NCBI GenBank assembly: GCA_944320595.1
Contig: CALUIB010000002.1
Span: forward strand, 111,860 to 175,859
Direction of reading: 5' to 3'
Source of the DNA: an uncultured Muribaculaceae bacterium
GTDB lineage: Bacteria > Bacteroidota > Bacteroidia > Bacteroidales > Muribaculaceae
DNA: 64,000 nt
A program made the position numbers and the translations under genes. This document shows positions 59,746 to 64,000 of this stretch, piece after piece. Position 1 is the stretch's first letter; the number at the start of each line of letters is the position of its first letter. The notes beneath the pieces were generated by a model. That model was not told the origin of the DNA. It searched no databases and worked only from the letters and a program-made list of their open reading frames with translations.

Positions 59746-60381
59746 CTACAGCCCAGCACTGGGCAAAAGCGGCCTGTTCATCCAGTCCAAAGCCCAGCCG
59801 CCGCCGTTGCTGTACGTAAGGCGTGTAATGGCCAAGTTATCCATTCCCAACTTATGAGTCATCTTTGCGTCCGAACCAAGCACTCCGCGCAGGAAACACT
59901 TGAATGCCACGCCATGACCCACTATGAGAAATTTCCCGTGCTCATATCGGCCAAGGATTTCCCTATCCACGAAATGCGTCATGCGCATCTCCACATCATG
60001 CTGGCTCTCCCCGTTAGGCGGGCAGAAAAAAGGATTTTCATGTTCCAAGCGGCCGACCATCTCGGGCGTATATATTTCAGCCCTCGGCCTACCCTCCCAA
60101 TCGCCTTGGGAAAGTTCCTCCAAGCAGGCAGAATACATAACGGCATCCGCCCCTGCATCAAGACACACACCCAGGCCGTCCAACGTCTGACGCGCCCTGA
60201 CAGCCGTGGAACAAAATATTCTATCGAAATGCAGCCCACTGCCCCTTATCACCTCACCGGCAGTGGCCGCTTGCTCCATTCCAAGTGCCGTCAGCTGAAT
60301 TTCGGAACTTCGTCCTCCAATAACGTCTGCCCGCGCATTGCAAGCCGTCTGCCCGTGCCTCAAAAGATATAGTCTAATCAT
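59746..60381 (-). CDS. Histidine phosphatase (phosphoglycerate mutase-like / CobC-like)
   Basis: Protein of 211 residues. LYLLRHGQTACN gives the phosphorylated His (RHG motif near residue 9). FCSTAVRARQTL supplies the second arginine, CLEELSQGDWEGR the acid Glu and FLIVGHGVAFKC the second catalytic His. Family members dephosphorylate sugar phosphates, nucleotides or alpha-ribazole phosphate; no cobalamin genes are nearby, so the substrate is open. Start ATG at 60381. Confidence 0.92.
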   Translation of the reverse strand: MIRLYLLRHGQTACNARADVIGGRSSEIQLTALGMEQAATAGEVIRGSGLHFDRIFCSTAVRARQTLDGLGVCLDAGADAVMYSACLEELSQGDWEGRPRAEIYTPEMVGRLEHENPFFCPPNGESQHDVEMRMTHFVDREILGRYEHGKFLIVGHGVAFKCFLRGVLGSDAKMTHKLGMDNLAITRLTYSNGGGWALDWMNRPLLPSAGL

Positions 60382-60411
60382 ATAGTATTATCAGCTACCG
60401 TATGCCGCAGC

Positions 60412-61171
60412 CTACTTCAAGCTAAATTTAGGCATCTCTTTCTTCTCCGGCACAATCTGTACAAATGAAAGCGTCCAGGCACCAGAGTCAAGTCTGCCTA
60501 TCCACTTCTTGCTGCTGTTGGTCAATATCACTTCATCGCCATTCCTCTGATAGCTGAAAGTCTCTTCCTTGGGATTTATGCTGCATTCCTCCGTATCAGA
60601 TGAAACAGTCTCATCCCAAGTCTTTGTATGCTGAAAGTTATCCAGCTTAATGTAAACATACATATCTTTATACGGGCCTGTCATGGCATCCACCATTCGG
60701 CAAATGAATACTGCATTTTCTGTTACCTCCAAACTGAGTTCTAGATTAACCGTGCTTGTATAGCTCTGCGCCACATAAGTAGTAGTTTGGCTATAATGCC
60801 TGATTACCTCTACCGTGGTATAAGAGAATCCTTCATCACTATAATAAATGCACTCGCTATTAGTAAAAGTCAGCTTGGCTCGTGATTGGAGATTTTTCAT
60901 CCTGCGATACATTTTCCTCCTCTGTTGAAGAAACCTCACCGATGGTACATATCAGCTCTACACCCGGAAAGTATTCTTCAAGGAATTTGTCACGGGATGT
61001 ACTATCGACACTTGTAGATGGTTCTTGGTCAAGATAGTCATCATCATGGAATGTGCCATACCTCCATTCAGTACCTGCAAGCAGTTCATCTGCCAGATAG
61101 TTACCCTCGTCATCAGAGCTACAACCTACCATTATCATAGCCATAGCAGCAAGTAAATATATATTTTTCAT
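60412..61171 (-). pseudogene. Lipocalin-like lipoprotein gene, split by a probable frameshift
   Basis: From the ATG at 61171, 103 codons encode a lipoprotein (MKNIYLLAAMAMIMVGCSSD, lipobox VGC) with LAGTEWRYG, ending early at 60860. A second frame, open upstream of 60939 and ending at 60412, carries the strand-rich remainder (AKLTFTNSECIYYSDEGFSY, MYVYIKLDNF, WTLSFVQIVP). LAGTEW followed by LTFT is the normal order in lipocalin-like Bacteroidota lipoproteins, so the two parts are best read as one gene with a one-base shift between about 60862 and 60960. Two overlapping genes, or a sequencing error, are alternatives. Lower GC than the genes to its left. Confidence 0.65.
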
Positions 61172-61327
61172 CTTTACTAATATTATTTGGGTTACCAATA
61201 ATCTATCGTGAACACAATGGAAACGCACTGCAATTTAAACAACTGATTACTTGGTAAATAGCGATAAAATCAATAATTTCATAGTATAAAACAAGTAACT
61301 TGAATTTATCGTTACGTTTGCGAAAGA

Positions 61328-61357
61328 CAAAATTACTGAAATTTTCTTTACGGCAAA
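61328..61357 (-). promoter_or_regulatory. Candidate promoter of the split lipoprotein gene
   Basis: The minus strand reads TTTG (61357-61354), 18 nt, TAATTTTG (61335-61328). Spacing is slightly short. The leader to the ATG at 61171 would be about 150 nt. Confidence 0.45.
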
Positions 61358-61481
61358 CAAGCCCTGTAAAATTTTTGATGCGATGCAGCACCGCGAGAGC
61401 CCTGTCCGCACACCCCATCACGCAAGCGCAACTCCCGCAAACATAGACGAGCAGCGCACCTTGAAAACGATTTAAGTCAAC

Positions 61482-61514
61482 AAAAAAAGAGAGTTACGTG
61501 GCTGTAACTCTCTT
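61482..61514 (-). terminator. Rho-independent terminator after the tRNA 3' fragment
   Basis: On the minus strand the 11-bp stem AAGAGAGTTAC (61514-61504 with 61497-61487), a 6-nt loop and a run of seven T. It is only about 10 bp beyond the tRNA-like 3' end, as expected for the original tRNA transcription unit. Confidence 0.88.
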
Positions 61515-61524
61515 GCTCTGACAG

Positions 61525-61547
61525 TGGTGCCCCAACGGGAATCGAAC
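61525..61547 (-). other. tRNA 3'-end fragment, probable attachment site
   Basis: The minus strand reads GTTCGATTCCCGTTGGGGCA and then CCA: a T-loop (TTCGATT), a T-stem 3' strand, an acceptor strand and CCA. The upstream bases that should pair in the T-stem (AATAG) do not, so tRNA identity ends at the T-loop and no full tRNA gene is present. The acceptor count is one base short, so the parent tRNA cannot be named. A 23-nt tRNA tail followed by a terminator is typical of one junction of a tRNA-integrated island. The rest of 61172-61607 shows nothing coding. Confidence 0.65.
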
Positions 61548-61607
61548 TATTTGTCCAAGTGACTGAATATCTTTGATTTCTGAATTAGCAAGTAGTGCAA
61601 TCTCCCG

Positions 61608-61805
61608 CTATTGCTCCACCGGGTTGTTGCAGCGTTCTGCGTCAAGTTGCGTGGAGGTTTCCTGTTGCAAGGATAAGCTTTTATCCTCAAAGTCGTGCAA
61701 GTCATCATAGGTATTTTCTCCCTTGATTCTTTCAAGTACATCTTGAAAGCGTTCCCATGCCCTTAAATCCTCATGCCAACTTTCAGATTCTTCCCAATCG
61801 TTCAT
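61608..61805 (-). CDS. Small acidic hypothetical protein
   Basis: A 65-residue frame starting 6 bp after the AlbA-domain gene stop (MNDWEESESWHEDLRAWERF). It is rich in Glu, Asp and Trp and predicted helical, without a recognised domain. Tight spacing suggests cotranscription. It could be an accessory factor of the neighbouring regulator, or not a gene at all. Confidence 0.5.
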   Translation of the reverse strand: MNDWEESESWHEDLRAWERFQDVLERIKGENTYDDLHDFEDKSLSLQQETSTQLDAERCNNPVEQ

Positions 61806-61811
61806 AACCCT

Positions 61812-63200
61812 TTATTCTATAATCTGCCAATATCCTTGCTTCCTGCCTCCTATGCGTTTCAACAACCCCAGTTCTTGCAGCCGGGAAAGATTGTACTTTA
61901 CGCCATCCTCCGTAATGCCGGAAAGGCTCTCGCTGATTTCTTTTCGGGTCGCTTCCGGATGTTCTTTTAAGAATGACAGTATAGCTTGTTGTTGTTCCGT
62001 CAGATTTTGTATGGCTTTTTGGGTAGTCTTTTGGGTAGTCTTTTGGGTAGTCTTTTGGGTAGTTTTCTGGTCGCTTTGGGTAGTAGCTCTTTCCGGGTAT
62101 TCAAACTTAAAGGTTGTCCATATACCCGAAGCGTCATAGCGGAACTCCGGTGTGGAGAATCCGTCATTCTTACAAGCCGTGATGATGCGCTCAATGCCAC
62201 GTCCCCATGCCTCAATCTCACCTGCACGGAAGAATGTGTTGGCTATATCAGGGTTGTAAGGCATACTCCGATGTGAAGACAATAGGGTTTCCACAGTCCA
62301 CCCTTCAGGTAATACCCCACCATTTATTATCTCCAATTTGTTTTCATACACACGGATTTGAATGGGAGAATGTTCAGCGTAGTCTTTGTTGATGCAGGCA
62401 TTTAATAATGCCTCACGCAAAGCTTCACGAGGTATCGGCAATGTCTCTATCCGTTGGATGCCCTCGTAAGTAATGATGGCTTTCATGTATTTGGTACACA
62501 ACAAGTCCATCAACTTCACAATTTGCTGGAACAGATTACCATGCACTTCGTCCTGATACACCAAATCCATACCTTCACGGAAGAAGCCGACCTTTACGAA
62601 AGCTCCGGTTACGTAGCGTTCCGGATCGGGATGAAACAGCAATGCGGCAGCACGTTTCAGATAATTGCCTTCATAGAGCCGCAGTTTCTCCAACAGTCCG
62701 TGATTATCATCCATCAAGTCCGCTTCCTCCATGCGCCCGCTCCGTTTGGCATACTTGCGGAACAAATCAAACGTGGCGTTATCCAAGTCTTCTGCTTTCA
62801 GATAAGGTACAGGCACACCGTCCCAAGTTTTACCCTGCTTGCGAAGCATGAAACGGTCGAGTGCAGCCCCTTTCAGTTCTTGATTAGTCGCACCGCTTCG
62901 CTGATAATACTTCCCACGAAAACTGATGGGATAAGGGTAAGCTTCCGTTACAATCTCCAGATATTGTTTTTCATCCTTTTCTTTCAAATTGACTTCCACC
63001 AAGATTCCCATCATGTCACGTACCTTGTTCGGGATGTCCTCCATCAACTTCTTGGCATCCTGTATACCGCACACTTCACCATTATCACGCAGACCGATAT
63101 ACAGTGTACCACCTTGTGCATTGGCAAAACCACAAATCCATTTCTGGTATTCATCACGCCAAGATTCTTTGAATTCTATGTTTTGGGATTCGGTATTCAT
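61812..63200 (-). CDS. AlbA/Schlafen-domain ATP-binding regulator with winged helix
   Basis: Protein of 462 residues from the ATG at 63200. Residues about 5-125 are an AlbA_2 (Schlafen-like) domain (NIEFKESWRDEYQKWICGFA, NAQGGTLYIGLRDNGEVCGI). About 250-380 hold a GHKL-like ATPase part (PREALREALLNACINKDY, IIGG-type EIINGGVLPEGWTVE, EAWGRGIERII). After a linker of repeated KTTQ units comes a C-terminal winged helix (EHPEATRKEISESLSGITED). Such proteins occur in accessory regions as regulators or defence-associated genes. It is divergent from an XRE regulator and the HsdR gene. Confidence 0.87.
   Translation of the reverse strand: MNTESQNIEFKESWRDEYQKWICGFANAQGGTLYIGLRDNGEVCGIQDAKKLMEDIPNKVRDMMGILVEVNLKEKDEKQYLEIVTEAYPYPISFRGKYYQRSGATNQELKGAALDRFMLRKQGKTWDGVPVPYLKAEDLDNATFDLFRKYAKRSGRMEEADLMDDNHGLLEKLRLYEGNYLKRAAALLFHPDPERYVTGAFVKVGFFREGMDLVYQDEVHGNLFQQIVKLMDLLCTKYMKAIITYEGIQRIETLPIPREALREALLNACINKDYAEHSPIQIRVYENKLEIINGGVLPEGWTVETLLSSHRSMPYNPDIANTFFRAGEIEAWGRGIERIITACKNDGFSTPEFRYDASGIWTTFKFEYPERATTQSDQKTTQKTTQKTTQKTTQKAIQNLTEQQQAILSFLKEHPEATRKEISESLSGITEDGVKYNLSRLQELGLLKRIGGRKQGYWQIIE
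62017..62064 (-). repeat. 12-bp tandem repeat encoding KTTQ units
   Basis: Four near-identical copies of GGGTAGTCTTTT on the plus strand encode four KTTQ units in the linker between the ATPase and winged-helix parts. Because the unit is a multiple of three, copy changes alter linker length, not frame. Confidence 0.9.
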
Positions 63201-63233
63201 GTTTTCCTGCTGAACGACATTGCTTATATGCCC

Positions 63234-63241
63234 CAAAAATA
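63234..63241 (-). promoter_or_regulatory. -7 element of the AlbA-domain gene
   Basis: The minus strand reads TATTTTTG 33 bp before the ATG at 63200. A convincing -33 element is not seen. Confidence 0.45.
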
Positions 63242-63326
63242 CAACTTTTTATTTAATAAAATCATCTCATATGGAAGGAAAATGAAATGAAATCACTATT
63301 TTTGCATTATATCTGAGTTTTGAAAT

Positions 63327-63551
63327 ATGGAAGCAAGTAAGATGCGAGATATTAATCGGCTGAAAATATTGTTGGCAGAAAAGAAGAAAACGAACAAGTG
63401 GCTGTGTGAGCAATTGGGAGTTAATCCTACGACTGTTTCAAAATGGTGTACAAATTCATCGCAGCCAAGTTTGGAAATGGTTCTAAAAATGATGGAAGTC
63501 TTGGATGCGGACATAAATCAAATAATCAATTTGCCAGAAAGAGGGCATTAA
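63327..63551 (+). CDS. XRE-family HTH regulator
   Basis: Protein of 74 residues with a Cro/CI-type helix-turn-helix over most of its length (INRLKILLAEKKKTNKWLCE, QLGVNPTTVSKWCTNSSQPS). A second ATG at 63342 would also keep the domain. A -7-like TATTTTTG lies at 63297-63304. It precedes the HsdR gene by 83 bp and probably controls the restriction genes, as is common for small XRE proteins at such loci. Confidence 0.88.
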   Translation: MEASKMRDINRLKILLAEKKKTNKWLCEQLGVNPTTVSKWCTNSSQPSLEMVLKMMEVLDADINQIINLPERGH

Positions 63552-63634
63552 ACAGTTGCTTTTGCTTAAAGTATGATTTCAGGCCTACATTAAGGCTCTA
63601 ATCTAAACTTCCTATAATATAATGTTATGACAAT

Positions 63635-64000
63635 ATGGTAGATAAAAAGACGTTGACAGAAGAAGACATCAAGCGTTTGTTTATCACAAAAGCCATCACC
63701 AAGGCAGGATGGGCAGACGACCAAATAAAGATGGAATATTACTTTACCGATGGTAGAGTGATATTTGAAGGTAATACGCATGACCGTCAGGCTCGGAAAC
63801 GTGCTGATTATGTCTTGTTTGACAGGAATAACTATCCTATTGCCATAATAGAAGCCAAAGACAATAAGAAGCCTGTTGGGGGCGGTATGCAACAAGCTAA
63901 GGAATATGCGGAAATCCTTGATTTAAAATTTGCATACAGTTCGAATGGAGATGCTTTCTTAGAACACGATTTTCTTACAGGCAGTGAGAAAGAAATTCCA
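63635..64000 (+). CDS. hsdR: Type I restriction enzyme R subunit (HsdR), 5' part
   Basis: The first 122 residues are visible; the gene runs off the right edge. The frame starts MVDKKTLTEEDIKRLFITKA, followed by DYVLFDRNNYPIAIIEAKDN, the PD-(D/E)XK nuclease motif (Asp...EAK) of HsdR. A downstream QQAKEYAEILDLKFAYSSNG matches the conserved QAxxYA motif. Motor domains, HsdM and HsdS are expected beyond the window. HsdR cleaves unmodified DNA after translocation. Low GC and the nearby tRNA fragment suggest acquisition by transfer. Confidence 0.9.
   Translation, partial: MVDKKTLTEEDIKRLFITKAITKAGWADDQIKMEYYFTDGRVIFEGNTHDRQARKRADYVLFDRNNYPIAIIEAKDNKKPVGGGMQQAKEYAEILDLKFAYSSNGDAFLEHDFLTGSEKEIP

Noticed and set aside
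61525..61600. Complete tRNA gene on the minus strand
   Set aside because: Only T-loop to CCA is present; no D-arm, anticodon arm or pairing 5' acceptor strand can be folded.
61547..61741. 64-codon minus-strand frame overlapping the tRNA fragment
   Set aside because: It overlaps the better-placed small ORF at 61608-61805 in another frame and ends in the tRNA fragment.

Overview
The window looks like a chromosomal segment of a gut Bacteroidales bacterium. A Muribaculaceae-like or Prevotella-like member is possible, but the sequence alone does not settle this. The evidence is a type IX secretion (T9SS) core operon, a SusC/SusD polysaccharide utilisation locus (PUL), Bacteroidota-style promoters (TTTG, about 20 nt, TAnnTTTG) without Shine-Dalgarno sites, TGS-type nucleoside kinase and DUF5689 families, and many LES-type lipoprotein signals. 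Base composition is fairly GC-rich over most of the window. It drops around 31-36 kb and again after about 60.4 kb.

Layout. 1-3.6 kb: minus-strand SUI1-type factor followed by an AddA/RecB-like helicase-nuclease cut by the left edge. 3.8-11.1 kb: plus-strand T9SS block porT-like, porP, porK, porL, porM, porN and a YbjQ-family gene. 11.3-13.1 kb: minus-strand cluster of nitroreductase, DUF2520 and KdsC-like phosphatase with overlapping ends. 13.2-16.3 kb: plus-strand LMW tyrosine phosphatase and a GH20. 16.4-36.0 kb: minus-strand PUL with an orphan T9SS cargo protein, a T9SS-exported GH18 endoglycosidase, a surface lipoprotein, SusC, SusD, sulfatase, GH20, lipoprotein, GH2 and GH29. This set fits stepwise removal of sulfate, galactose, fucose and N-acetylhexosamine from host mucin or N-glycans. 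The secretion machine for the GH18 lies in the same window.

36.4-40.5 kb: plus-strand TolC/EmrA/EmrB-type efflux set. 40.6-46.8 kb: minus-strand lipoprotein nitroreductase, CE2/SGNH esterase, TGS nucleoside kinase, S24 regulator and GH43. 47-49.3 kb: a DUF456 membrane protein and a GH5 mannanase-like lipoprotein, framed by two inverted arrays of a promoter-bearing tandem repeat. 49.4-55.9 kb: a DUF5689 surface lipoprotein and TonB receptor, divergent from a secreted endonuclease/exonuclease/phosphatase, possibly a nucleic-acid or phosphate-ester uptake system. 56.0-60.4 kb: GT2, valS and a histidine phosphatase.

60.4-64 kb: a frameshifted lipoprotein gene, then a tRNA 3'-end fragment followed on the minus strand by its own terminator. 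This fragment is probably the junction of a lower-GC island carrying a Schlafen/AlbA-type ATP-binding regulator, an XRE regulator and the start of a type I restriction HsdR gene. Several intergenic regions hold palindromic repeats with a GAGACG/CGTCTC core, and short MITE-like elements with GGTGTATCAAAAT ends.
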